Below are positions 27,299 through 36,927 of a DNA stretch of 64,000 bases, one piece after another. Below the pieces are notes generated by a model. That model did not search any database, was not told where the DNA came from, and worked only from the letters and a program-made list of their open reading frames with translations. Position numbers and translations under genes: made by a program. The stretch covers positions 1-64,000 of the forward strand of contig NZ_JNZY01000035.1 in the NCBI RefSeq assembly GCF_000717655.1, in the 5' to 3' direction. The stretch's first letter is position 1; every line of letters begins with the position of its first letter. This DNA comes from Streptomyces katrae (GTDB lineage Bacteria > Actinomycetota > Actinomycetes > Streptomycetales > Streptomycetaceae).

Positions 27299-28561
27299 AT
27301 GACGAACGACCGCGAATCACGCACCCCGTCCGACCGGCCCTCCATCAGCCCGTCCGGACCAGCCCTCGACCCACGGATCACCCTGCGCAGCCCGGCCGAA
27401 CTGGCCGACGCGCTGCCCTACATGCTCGGCTTCCACCCCACCGACTCCCTCGTCATGGTCACCGTGCACGGCGAGGGCGGCCGCTTCGGCGGCAGGCTCC
27501 GCGTCGGCATTCCCTCGGCCCCCGCGGAATGGGAGGACACCGCCCGGCAGGTCGCCGACTGCCTGGTCCGGGGCAGCGAGCGGCGCGGCGACAAGCCCGA
27601 CGGCATCGTCCTGTTCCTCTGCCAGGACCCGGCCGACGGCGAGAGCGGCCAGCGGGTGATGACCCGGCTGCGGCCGCTGGCCCAACGCATCCGGCTGGCC
27701 TGCGGGGCGCTCGACGTGCCCGTGATGGAGGCGCTCTGCATCTCCGGCGGCCGGTACTGGTCCTACTGCTGCCCCGACGAGCGGTGCTGCCCGGCCGAGG
27801 GCAGCCCGCTGGCCGCCCCCGGCACCTCGGTGATGGCGGCGACGGCCACCTTCGCCGGTCTCCAGGTCAGGGGTTCCCTCCGGGACATCGAGGGCCGGCT
27901 GGCACCGCTGCGCGGCGGTGTGGCGGTGGAGATGGAGCGGGCCCTGGACCGGGCGGCCGCCGCCCTCGTGCCGAAGATCCTCGACGGTGCCACCCGGCAG
28001 GAGGTCGGAGCGGAGACCGTCACGCTGGCCCGCACCCTGATGCGGCGGATGACCCTCGCCCCGCCCGTCGAGGGCGGCCCCGGCCCCGACGAGTGGGACG
28101 ACGCGCTGCTCGGCCACGACGAGGCCGCCACCGTGATCCTGGGCCTCCAGGACCGCGAGATCCGGGACGTCGCGGCCGAGTGGATGGAGGGCGAAGAGGC
28201 AGCCCCCGCCCTGCGGCTGTGGCGGGCGCTGGCCCGCCGCTGCGTCGGGGCCTACGGGGAGCACGCGGCGGCGCCGCTCACCCTCGCCGGGTGGGTCTCG
28301 TGGTCCACCGGCGACGAGCCGACCGCCCGGATCGCTCTCGGGCTGGCCCTGCGGGCCGATGCCGAGTACCGCTTCGCCCAGCTGCTCCACCACGCCTGCA
28401 ACGAGGGCATCGACCCGGAGGGCCTGCGCTCCTGCCTGAGGGAGGAGCGGCGGCGCCGGGAACCCCGCCGCAAGCGCGCAGGGGCCGCCACCCGCCCTCC
28501 GGGCCGCCGGAAGGCGCAGACCCGCCGTGAGCCCCGCCGCACCGCAGGGAGCGAACAGTGA
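27299..28561 (+). CDS. DUF4192 domain protein
   Basis: The 420-residue protein matches the actinobacterial DUF4192 type as I remember it. The N-terminal hallmark is RSPAELADALPYMLGFHPTDSLVMV (residues about 29-53, quoted as RSPAELADALPYMLGF and HPTDSLVMV). Further landmarks are GGRYWSYCC with nearby cysteines, then SVMAATATFAG and a helical C-terminal half. The last 40 residues are Arg-rich and low complexity. The family's function is not established. The ATG at 27299 begins the conserved part. An inverted DnaA-box-like pair lies just upstream. The stop overlaps a GTG of the next frame by 4 bp (GTGA), so the downstream debranching-like gene may be translationally coupled. Confidence 0.82.
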   Translation: MTNDRESRTPSDRPSISPSGPALDPRITLRSPAELADALPYMLGFHPTDSLVMVTVHGEGGRFGGRLRVGIPSAPAEWEDTARQVADCLVRGSERRGDKPDGIVLFLCQDPADGESGQRVMTRLRPLAQRIRLACGALDVPVMEALCISGGRYWSYCCPDERCCPAEGSPLAAPGTSVMAATATFAGLQVRGSLRDIEGRLAPLRGGVAVEMERALDRAAAALVPKILDGATRQEVGAETVTLARTLMRRMTLAPPVEGGPGPDEWDDALLGHDEAATVILGLQDREIRDVAAEWMEGEEAAPALRLWRALARRCVGAYGEHAAAPLTLAGWVSWSTGDEPTARIALGLALRADAEYRFAQLLHHACNEGIDPEGLRSCLREERRRREPRRKRAGAATRPPGRRKAQTRREPRRTAGSEQ

Positions 28562-28848
28562 GCCGGGACCGCGACCGGGACCGGCACCGGAACCGGGGAC
28601 GGGCCGGGCGCCGGGGGGTGGGCCCGGGCCGCGGCGGGGGAAATCCCGTGCGGCGGCTCCGGGACGCTGCGATCACCGCCTTGCGGCGGCGACCGCGTCA
28701 CCGGCACGGCCCAGTACGGGCGCAGCCGCCCCCCGGGCCCGTGACCCGAGCGGGGGCGGGGGCGTTCAGCTGGAGGGTGGCGGGGGCCCGGCCGCGCCGC
28801 CGCCCAGCGAAACCGGCCGGAGCGCAGACAGCCCAGACAAGGCGACCC

Positions 28849-30816
28849 ATGGCCCACTCCGTACCGCCCGCCCGCAGGACCGAGTTGCCGCCCGTGCACG
28901 GCGCCGTCATCTGCGTCGCCGCGCCCTGCCTGGTCATCTCACCGGAACACGGCCAGCTGACGGGGCGGGGGATCGACGGGATCTACCGCTCCGGGCGGCG
29001 GCTGCTGTCCCGCTGCGTGCTCCGGGTCGCCGGCCGGGACCCGGTCGCCGTCCAGGGGCGCAGCCTCGGCTCCGACCGGGCCGCCTTCACCGCGACCGTC
29101 CGTACCGGGGCCGAAGCGGGCCCCGACCCCGACATCGGCGTGGAACGGGTCCGGCACGCCGACGGCACCGAGTGGATCACCCTGCGCAGTTTCGCGGCAC
29201 GGCCGATGCGCCTCCCGGTGGAGGTGGCACTCGGCACCGACCTGGCGGAGCTGGCCGCGGTGGCCGCCGGCCGGACCGGGCCCGAACTGCCGGCCGGCGT
29301 GCATGCCGCCGGGCTGCGCTGGAGCACCGTGGAGGCGCAGGCCGTCACCGCGGCCGAGCCGGCCCCGGACGACGCCCTCGCCTCGGCGGGACTGCTGCGC
29401 TGGCAGATCGAGCTGGGGCCGGGGGAGTCCCGCACCATCGAGCTGCGGACCACGCAGGACCGCACGGCGCGGGCCCCGGCCGGGCAGGTGGCCAACCCGC
29501 TGGCGGACGCCCGGGCCGAGGGCGACGACCCGCGGGCCGGGGCCTGGTTCCGCACCAGCGTCGAGGACCTCGGCGCGCTGCTCATGCGGGACCGTGAGGA
29601 GCCGGCCGACGCGTTCGCCGCGGCCGGGGTGCCGTGGCGGCTCGGACTGGCCCCTGCGGAGTCGCTCTGGGCCGCCCGGATGGCGCTGCCGCTCGGGACC
29701 GGGCTCGCCGCGGCCACCCTGCGCACCCTCGCCCGGACCCAGACCGGCGGCCGCGGCCCCGACACCGGGAAGATCCCGGGGCCGCTGCGCGGGGCGGGTC
29801 CGCAGCTGCCGCCGGGATGCACCGGCACCGAGGCGACCCTCGCCTTCCCGGCGGTGCTCGCCGAGGCACGGCGGTGGGGGATGCCCGAGGAGGCGGTGGC
29901 CCGGCTCCTCCCGGCGGCCGAGCGGTGCCTGGACTGGCTGCGCGGCGCCCTGGGGCAGGACGGGTTCCTGGCCGATCCCGATCCCGGGCCGCGCCGCTGC
30001 GAGACCCAGGCCCATGCCCACCGGGCCGCGCTGCTCGGGGCCGACCTGCTCGCCGGATGCGGGCGGCCCGGCGCCGAGGAGTGGCGGGAATGGGCGGCCG
30101 CGCTGCGGGAGCGGTTCCGGGAGGCGTTCTGGATCGACGGCCCGGACGGCGGCCGGCCCGCGACGGCCCTGCACCCCGACGGGCGGCCGCTGCCCCGCCT
30201 GACAGGGGCCGCCGCCCACCTCCTGGACACCGGCCTGCTGGGCGGCGGCCGGCTCGCCCCGGGGCTGCTGGACCGGGTCCGCACCGAGCAGCTCGCCCGT
30301 CTGCTCGGGGCCCCCGCCATGGATTCCGGATGGGGGCTGCGCAGCATGGCGTTCCGGGAGCCGGGCCACAACCCCTTCGGCCACCGCTCGGGCGCGGTGC
30401 GGGCGTACGAGAGTGCCGTGGCGGTCGCCGGGCTGGCCCAGGCCGGCTTCGAGAAGGAGGCCGCCGGACTGCTGCGGGGCCTGCTGGACGCGGCGGAGAG
30501 CTTCGGGTACCGGCTGCCGGAGATGTACGCCGCCGAGCAGCGCACGGTGGGCAGCGCACCGCTGCCGCACCCGGCGGCCTGCCGCCCCGCGGCGGTGGCC
30601 GCTGCCGCCGGGGTCCATGCCCTGACCGCCCTCGCCGGGATCCGTCCCGACGCCCCCGCGGGCACGGTCGCCCTCGTCCCGCTGCCCGGAGCTCCCCTCG
30701 GCGCCCTCCGGTTCTCCGACCTGCAGATCTCGGGGGAACCGTTCGCCGTCCGGATCAGCCGGCTGGGCCTCGCCATGGTGGAGGAGGCAGCCGATGCGCT
30801 CCAACTCGGCGGTTAG
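28849..30816 (+). CDS. Glycogen-debranching-type (amylo-alpha-1,6-glucosidase-like) protein
   Basis: This protein of about 655 residues has the N-terminal glycogen debranching domain (GRGIDGIYRSGRRLLSRC, then WITLRSFAARPMRLPVEV) and a C-terminal six-hairpin glycosidase domain. The latter includes PWRLGLAPAESLWAARMALPLGTGLA (quoted in parts), CLDWLRGALGQDG, AFWIDGPDGGRPATALHPDGRPLPR and WGLRSMAFREPGHNPFGHRSGAV, again as landmarks. Such enzymes debranch glycogen or trim related oligosaccharides. I chose the ATG at 28849, where the conserved part begins. The frame is open back to a GTG at 28558 that overlaps the DUF4192 stop by 4 bp; this would add 97 Arg/Pro-rich residues that look non-structural. 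Acidic catalytic residues cannot be pinned down by eye. Confidence 0.8.
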   Translation: MAHSVPPARRTELPPVHGAVICVAAPCLVISPEHGQLTGRGIDGIYRSGRRLLSRCVLRVAGRDPVAVQGRSLGSDRAAFTATVRTGAEAGPDPDIGVERVRHADGTEWITLRSFAARPMRLPVEVALGTDLAELAAVAAGRTGPELPAGVHAAGLRWSTVEAQAVTAAEPAPDDALASAGLLRWQIELGPGESRTIELRTTQDRTARAPAGQVANPLADARAEGDDPRAGAWFRTSVEDLGALLMRDREEPADAFAAAGVPWRLGLAPAESLWAARMALPLGTGLAAATLRTLARTQTGGRGPDTGKIPGPLRGAGPQLPPGCTGTEATLAFPAVLAEARRWGMPEEAVARLLPAAERCLDWLRGALGQDGFLADPDPGPRRCETQAHAHRAALLGADLLAGCGRPGAEEWREWAAALRERFREAFWIDGPDGGRPATALHPDGRPLPRLTGAAAHLLDTGLLGGGRLAPGLLDRVRTEQLARLLGAPAMDSGWGLRSMAFREPGHNPFGHRSGAVRAYESAVAVAGLAQAGFEKEAAGLLRGLLDAAESFGYRLPEMYAAEQRTVGSAPLPHPAACRPAAVAAAAGVHALTALAGIRPDAPAGTVALVPLPGAPLGALRFSDLQISGEPFAVRISRLGLAMVEEAADALQLGG

Positions 30817-30903
30817 GCGGTGTCCGCGGATCATGGCCGGGACCGGGTCTGATCCGCCGGACACCCCCTGCTTGGGGGCGGCCGCCTCAGGGATCACGAA
30901 AGC

Positions 30904-30933
30904 TCTGTTTATCGTCAGGCAGACGACTATGAT
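30904..30933 (+). promoter_or_regulatory. Predicted leaderless promoter with operator in the spacer, before the Nudix gene
   Basis: A strong -10, TATGAT at 30928-30933, stands 6 bases before the ATG at 30940, so transcription would begin at or next to the start codon. The weak -35 (ctgttt, 30905-30910) gives a 17-bp spacer. A perfect dyad TCGTC-AGGCA-GACGA fills 30912-30926 within that spacer, a classic repressor position. Confidence 0.6.
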
Positions 30934-30939
30934 CGCGGC

Positions 30940-31686
30940 ATGTCGCCCTACGACCCGTCGGCCTATCCGCCCTTCGCTGTCACCGTCGACCTGGTCGTGC
31001 TCACCGTGCGGCGTCACGCGCTCTGTGCGCTGGTCGTCCGCCGGGGTGAGCAGCCGTTCCAGGGACGCTGGGCTCTGCCCGGCGGTTTCGTGCGCGGAGA
31101 CGAGGACCTGGCCGCGGCCGCGGCCCGGGAGCTCTCCGAGGAAACCGGCCTGTGCGCCCACGATCCGGCCGAGCCGGGCGCGGGCAACGGGGCGCACCTC
31201 GAACAGCTGGCCACGTACGGGGACCCGAAGCGGGATCCGCGCATGCGTGTCGTCAGCGTGGCGCATCTGGTCCTGGCTCCGGACCTGCCCGCGCCCCGGG
31301 CCGGCGGAGACGCCAACAGCGCGCGCTGGGCCCCCGTCGACGAGCTCCTGGCCGTCGAGGACGAGGCGGCCTCGGGGCTGGCCTTCGATCACGCCCGGAT
31401 CCTCGCCGACGGTGTGGAGCGGGCCCGTTCCAAGATCGAGTACTCCTCGCTGGCCACGGCGTTCTGCCCGCCCGCGTTCACCGTCGGCGAGCTGCGCCGG
31501 GTCTACGAGGCCGTGTGGGGCGTGGCCCTCGACCCCCGCAACTTCCACCGCAAGGTCACCGGGACCCCCGGGTTCCTGGTGCCGGGCGGGGGGACGACGA
31601 CTCGTCAGGGCGGCCGTCCCGCCCAGCTGTTCCGGGCCGGCGGGGCGACCCTGCTCAACCCGCCCATGCTGCGCCCGGAAGTCTGA
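30940..31686 (+). CDS. Nudix hydrolase / NrtR-like regulator
   Basis: The 248-residue protein has an intact Nudix box: G at GGFVRGDE, then the REL-EE-GL part in ARELSEETGL (about residues 47-69). The C-terminal 80 residues (LATAFCPPAFTVGELRRVYEAVWG, then FHRKVTGTPGFLVPGG, quoted as landmarks) match the winged HTH of NrtR regulators. NrtR proteins sense ADP-ribose and control NAD or sugar-nucleotide genes. In many of them the Nudix box is degenerate; here it is complete, so the protein may keep hydrolase activity. The ATG at 30940 has no ribosome binding site, and a strong -10 ends 6 bases upstream, suggesting a leaderless transcript. The dyad in its promoter suggests autoregulation. Confidence 0.85.
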   Translation: MSPYDPSAYPPFAVTVDLVVLTVRRHALCALVVRRGEQPFQGRWALPGGFVRGDEDLAAAAARELSEETGLCAHDPAEPGAGNGAHLEQLATYGDPKRDPRMRVVSVAHLVLAPDLPAPRAGGDANSARWAPVDELLAVEDEAASGLAFDHARILADGVERARSKIEYSSLATAFCPPAFTVGELRRVYEAVWGVALDPRNFHRKVTGTPGFLVPGGGTTTRQGGRPAQLFRAGGATLLNPPMLRPEV

Positions 31687-31767
31687 GGCCCCGCCACCCG
31701 CACCATCGCGATCCGCGCCGCCGTCGACACGCTCGCGAACGCACCCTGGTTGCGCCGAAAATCGGAC

Positions 31768-31779
31768 ATATCGCGTTAT
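31768..31779. promoter_or_regulatory. Near-palindrome before the ABC transporter gene
   Basis: ATATCGCGTTAT is one base from the perfect palindrome ATATCGCGATAT and lies in a locally A/T-rich stretch 57 bp before the ABC gene. It looks like an operator for a regulator not encoded next door. Confidence 0.35.
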
Positions 31780-31835
31780 CTTGTTTGCGGTACTCACGCT
31801 GCCGCAGAGCGGTCTCACCCCCCGCGAGAGAAGCG

Positions 31836-33641
31836 ATGCTCCAGGCCATCGGACTCACCAGCACACCCCGTCGAGACCTCCCGCCCCTCGTGGACGACCT
31901 CACCTTCGAGGCCCGCCCGGGGACCGTGACCGCCCTCCTCGGCGAACCGGGATCGGGCAAGACCACCGCACTGCGGCTCATGCTCGAACTCGAACCGGGC
32001 CGCGGCGTCACCTACTTCCGCGGACGCCCGCTGCACCGGATTGCGCATCCCGGCCGTGAAGTCGGCGTGCTGCTCGGCGACGTCCCCGGCAACCCGGCGC
32101 GCACCGTCCGGGGTCAGTTGCGGATGCTGTGCGCCGCCGCCGGGGTGCCGGCCTCCCGGGCCGACACCATGCTGGAGGTCGTCGGCATCGCGGGCCTGCG
32201 CGACCAGCGGCTCGGCTCGCTCTCGCTCGGCATGGACCGCCGGGTGGCGCTGGCCGCGGCGCTGCTCGCCGATCCGTGCACGCTGCTCCTCGACGAGCCC
32301 GCCGCCGGACTCGCGCCCCGCGAGCGCGGCTGGCTGCACGGGCTGCTGCGCGGTCACGCCTCCCTCGGCGGCGCGGTGCTCTTCACCACCGACGACGCGA
32401 AGGAGGCCGCCCGCAGCGCGGACCGGGTCGTGAGCATCGAGGCGGGCCGGCTCGTCGCCGACCAGGACGCGGCCGAGTTCGCCCGTACCCGGCTGCGGCC
32501 GCGGGTCGCCGTGCGCAGCCCGCACGCCGCCCGGCTGGCCGACGTACTCGGTCGGGAGGCCCGGGACGCCCAGCGTGCGGTGGAGATCGTCGAGGAGTCC
32601 GGCACTCGCCTGTCGGTGTACGGCAGCAGCTGCGCCGAGGTCGGCGAAGCGGCGTTCCGGCACGGCGTGCTGGTCCACCAGCTCGCCGACGAGACCGGGG
32701 ACGCCGGCGCCGCCTGCCGGTCCGTACCGCCGGTGCCCCAGGCGCGCACCGAGCCCGGCACGGACCCTGCGGGCGACGCCGCTGCGGCCGAAGCCGGATC
32801 CCTGCCCTCCCAGAGCGGCAGCCGGTCGGCTGCCCGCAGCGGGATCACGGCCTCGGCGGTACGCCGGGTCGGCGGGCCGCTGCGGCCGCTGCGCTACGAG
32901 CTGCGCCGGGTCTTCGGTACCGCCGTGCCCGTCCTCACCGCGGCCGTCGTCGTCGCCGTCTCCGCCGTCACCGCCCTGGTGCTGGCGCGGGCCGGCGGCA
33001 CCCCGCAGAACCGGCTGCTCGCCGCCTGGCCGGAGCTGTTGCCCCTGCCCCCCGCCGCCCTCGGCGCGGGACTGCTCGGTGCCCTGGCCTTCGGCGAGGA
33101 GTACCGCTACCCCGTGCTCGCCGCCGACCGCGGCACCGTGCCGCGCCGGCTGGGCCTGCTCGCCGCCAAACTGACCGTCTGTGCGGGCCTCGCCCTGATG
33201 TTCGGAGGGCTCGCGGTCACCGCCGACGCCGCCGCCCTGAAGCTCGTCTTCGACCGCGGGCCGCTGCGCACCCCCGCGGAATGGGTGTCCCCGGCCGCGA
33301 GTTGGGCCGGACTGCTCATCGGCTGCGCCTGGGCCGGCGTGCTGGCCTCCGGCGTCTTCCGGTCGGCCACCGCGGGCCTGGCGGCCGTGCTCGCCGTCCC
33401 GGTCATGGTGGTTCCGCTCGTCCGCAAGGCGCTGGACGGTCCCTCCGCGTACCAGGCGAGCGGACTCGCGGCCCGGCTGCGCGGGCTGGCCTGGGCGCAG
33501 TGGCCCCCGGAGGCGGACCGCCTGGTCCTGGGGGCCCTGCGGGTGATGGCCCAACCCGTCGGCACCGCGCTGGTGTTGTCGCTGATGGTCCTGTTGTGCG
33601 CCTATGGGTTCACAGGACTGCGCAGCCGCGTCCGTTGGTAA
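31836..33641 (+). CDS. ABC transporter, ATPase fused to a membrane domain
   Basis: This 601-residue protein has an ABC ATPase domain in its first 220 residues: Walker A GEPGSGKTT (about residue 38), a divergent signature LGSLSLGMDRR, Walker B LLLDEP and an H-loop-like segment LFTTDD. The usual LSGGQ is therefore LSLGM, and the switch His appears replaced by Asp. A linker of about 130 residues rich in Ala/Pro/Ser follows. The C-terminal half (about residues 365-600) has around six membrane segments, such as VPVLTAAVVVAVSAVTALVL and LVLSLMVLLCAYGF. ATPase before membrane domain in one chain is unusual for bacterial exporters of the CcmA/ABC-2 type, which are mostly two genes. Start ATG at 31836 follows GAGAGAAG. 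The substrate is unknown. Confidence 0.82.
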   Translation: MLQAIGLTSTPRRDLPPLVDDLTFEARPGTVTALLGEPGSGKTTALRLMLELEPGRGVTYFRGRPLHRIAHPGREVGVLLGDVPGNPARTVRGQLRMLCAAAGVPASRADTMLEVVGIAGLRDQRLGSLSLGMDRRVALAAALLADPCTLLLDEPAAGLAPRERGWLHGLLRGHASLGGAVLFTTDDAKEAARSADRVVSIEAGRLVADQDAAEFARTRLRPRVAVRSPHAARLADVLGREARDAQRAVEIVEESGTRLSVYGSSCAEVGEAAFRHGVLVHQLADETGDAGAACRSVPPVPQARTEPGTDPAGDAAAAEAGSLPSQSGSRSAARSGITASAVRRVGGPLRPLRYELRRVFGTAVPVLTAAVVVAVSAVTALVLARAGGTPQNRLLAAWPELLPLPPAALGAGLLGALAFGEEYRYPVLAADRGTVPRRLGLLAAKLTVCAGLALMFGGLAVTADAAALKLVFDRGPLRTPAEWVSPAASWAGLLIGCAWAGVLASGVFRSATAGLAAVLAVPVMVVPLVRKALDGPSAYQASGLAARLRGLAWAQWPPEADRLVLGALRVMAQPVGTALVLSLMVLLCAYGFTGLRSRVRW

Positions 33642-33811
33642 GAGACCGTTCGTGATCGTTCCCGAGCCGGAGAAAGTCCCAACGGGACCGATCCGGTCCG
33701 CATCATGTGAACCGGACCACAACTCCCCGCAAAGGGCCCGGTTCTTTACGATAAGTCGTCAATTGCGTAGGAGGCACCGATCACCCTTTCGTGTGCTTTT
33801 CACCAAAGACC

Positions 33812-33839
33812 TCAAGGGTCATCGAGGCAAGGCCGACAA
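33812..33839 (+). promoter_or_regulatory. Sigma-WhiG-type promoter of whiH
   Basis: TCAA at 33812-33815 and GCCGACAA at 33832-33839, 16 bp apart, resemble the WhiG/FliA consensus TAAA-N15/16-GCCGATAA. The -10 ends 7 bases before the whiH GTG. whiH is a known WhiG-dependent sporulation gene. Confidence 0.7.
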
Positions 33840-33846
33840 AGGATTC

Positions 33847-34734
33847 GTGAGTACCCTTGCGCACACCATGATGACCGCCGCCCGCCATGCCGACTCCGGC
33901 CTCGCCGGTCCGGGCGAACTCGACCGCTACCCCTACGCGGAAGCCTCCGGGGCCGACCGCGTCGGAGCGCCCCACTGGGACGGCGCCGACGTCGAGTTGA
34001 GCCGGGTCGGCCGCCGCGCCACAGGCAGCCGCGGTCGCGGCCTGCACGGCCAACTCGTCCAGCAGCTCGGCCAGATGATCGTCTCCGGCGACCTCGGCGC
34101 AGACCGCCCGCTGGTCCCCGAGGAGATCGGCCAGCGCTTCGAGGTCTCCCGCACCGTGGTCCGCGAATCGCTGCGCGTGCTGGAGGCCAAGGGCCTCGTC
34201 AGCGCCCGCCCCAACGTCGGCACCCGCGTCCGCCCCGTCGCCGACTGGAACCTGCTCGACCCCGACATCATCGAGTGGCGCGCATTCGGCCCCCAGCGCG
34301 ACGACCAGCGCCGCGAGCTCAACGAGCTCCGCTGGACCATCGAACCCCTCGCCGCCCGCCTCGCCGCCGGCCACGGCCGCCCTGACATCCAGCAGCGCCT
34401 CGCCGACATGGTCGAGATCATGGGCCACGCCCTCGGCCAGGGCGACGCGATCACCTTCGCGCGCGCCGACAACGAGTTCCACGCGCTCCTCATCCAGGTC
34501 GCGGGCAACCGCATGCTGGAGCACCTGTCCGGCATCGTCTCCGCCGCGCTCCACGTCTCGGGAAGCCCCGTCACCGCCTGCGACCGGCCCAGCGAGGCCT
34601 GCGTCGCGCACCACGCGCGGATCGTCGAGGCCCTCGCCGCCGGGGACGCGACAGGTGCCGAGAACGCCATGCGCCAGCTCCTGATGGTGCACCCGGAGGT
34701 CGAGCGTGTGGTCCCGGCCCCGCGCGAGCACTGA
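33847..34734 (+). CDS. whiH: Sporulation regulator WhiH (GntR/FadR family)
   Basis: The 295-residue protein is a GntR/FadR-type regulator identified as WhiH by its position directly upstream of hrdB and by its sequence. About 65 N-terminal residues precede the winged HTH (GRGLHGQLVQQLGQMIVSGDLG, then VPEEIGQRFEVSRTVVRESLRVLEAKGLV, quoted as landmarks). The C-terminal FCD ligand domain includes ELRWTIEPLAARLAA, ADNEFHALLIQVAGN and a late HHARIVEALAAGD; its histidines suit metal or carboxylate binding. WhiH acts in aerial hyphae during septation and needs sigma-WhiG for transcription. The GTG at 33847 follows AAAGGA, but the predicted transcription start is almost at that codon, so the message may be near leaderless, or translation may begin at the downstream MM pair. 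Confidence 0.92.
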   Translation: MSTLAHTMMTAARHADSGLAGPGELDRYPYAEASGADRVGAPHWDGADVELSRVGRRATGSRGRGLHGQLVQQLGQMIVSGDLGADRPLVPEEIGQRFEVSRTVVRESLRVLEAKGLVSARPNVGTRVRPVADWNLLDPDIIEWRAFGPQRDDQRRELNELRWTIEPLAARLAAGHGRPDIQQRLADMVEIMGHALGQGDAITFARADNEFHALLIQVAGNRMLEHLSGIVSAALHVSGSPVTACDRPSEACVAHHARIVEALAAGDATGAENAMRQLLMVHPEVERVVPAPREH

Positions 34735-35251
34735 CGGGCGTACGGACGGCGGCGCGGGAGTACTCGCACGTGCCGCCGGAGTGCGTTGGTGGTGGCGCCG
34801 GCGCCCTGGAGGTACCCCGGGACGCAGTCCGGTGGGGGCGCCTCCCGGCGGAGGCCGGGCAGACGCCCCGGCGACACCGGCGTACGCAGGCCCTCGACCG
34901 CAGGTCAGCGGACACGGGCCCCGGCGGGGGCCGGCCCCGCACCACCGTCGGCGACCTCGTACGGCGCCCTCCGGCCGCGTCCGGGCCGCGTGTACGACCG
35001 TATGACCGGCATAGGGGCAATCGGGGTGTGACTCGGGCCACGAAGAATTCGGCGTAACACTCCGCGAGGTCAAGCGATGACCTAGAGAGGTGATGGCCGA
35101 CGGAGGGAAGACAGCAGCCCTTGCGGGTGCTGTGCAGCTCCCCGGCCCCTGCCCGCGCCCCCGGCCCATCCCCAGTCGGTGGTCGTCGGCTCCGGTCCAG
35201 CACCACCCGGCCGGGGTCGGAAGCCGTTTCCATCGTTCCGAGAGGTTGTTC
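34735..35251. other. whiH-hrdB intergenic region
   Basis: These 517 bp hold no convincing gene; open frames here have no ribosome binding sites and unusual composition. A perfect dyad AGGTCA-AGCGA-TGACCT lies at 35067-35083, about 170 bp before hrdB. The hrdB promoter must lie here, but I see neither a clear TTGACA-type -35 nor a SigR-type GGAAT-N18-GTT pair. Confidence 0.5.
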
Positions 35252-36826
<1,575 letters not shown>

Positions 36827-36848
36827 CCGGGCCGGGGGCTGTAGGGAG

Positions 36849-36876
36849 GTGGCCGCGCGCGGGTGCGCTCGGCCAC
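36849..36876 (+). terminator. Possible terminator after hrdB
   Basis: A 7-bp stem GTGGCCG and CGGCCAC with a 14-nt loop lies 23 bp after the hrdB stop. Confidence 0.4.
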
Positions 36877-36927
36877 AGGGCGTCCCACTCTGGGTGGAGT
36901 CATGCACACTCAGAGTCAGGAGGCCTC

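Noticed and set aside
28558..28848. 97-residue N-terminal extension of the debranching-like protein
   Set aside because: Arg/Pro-rich low complexity with no domain; the ATG at 28849 begins the conserved part. The GTGA overlap keeps it as a minor alternative.
35030..35090. SigR-type or TTGACA-type promoter for hrdB
   Set aside because: No GGAAT-N18-GTT pair; TGTGAC and TAACAC are 22 bp apart, too far for a normal promoter.
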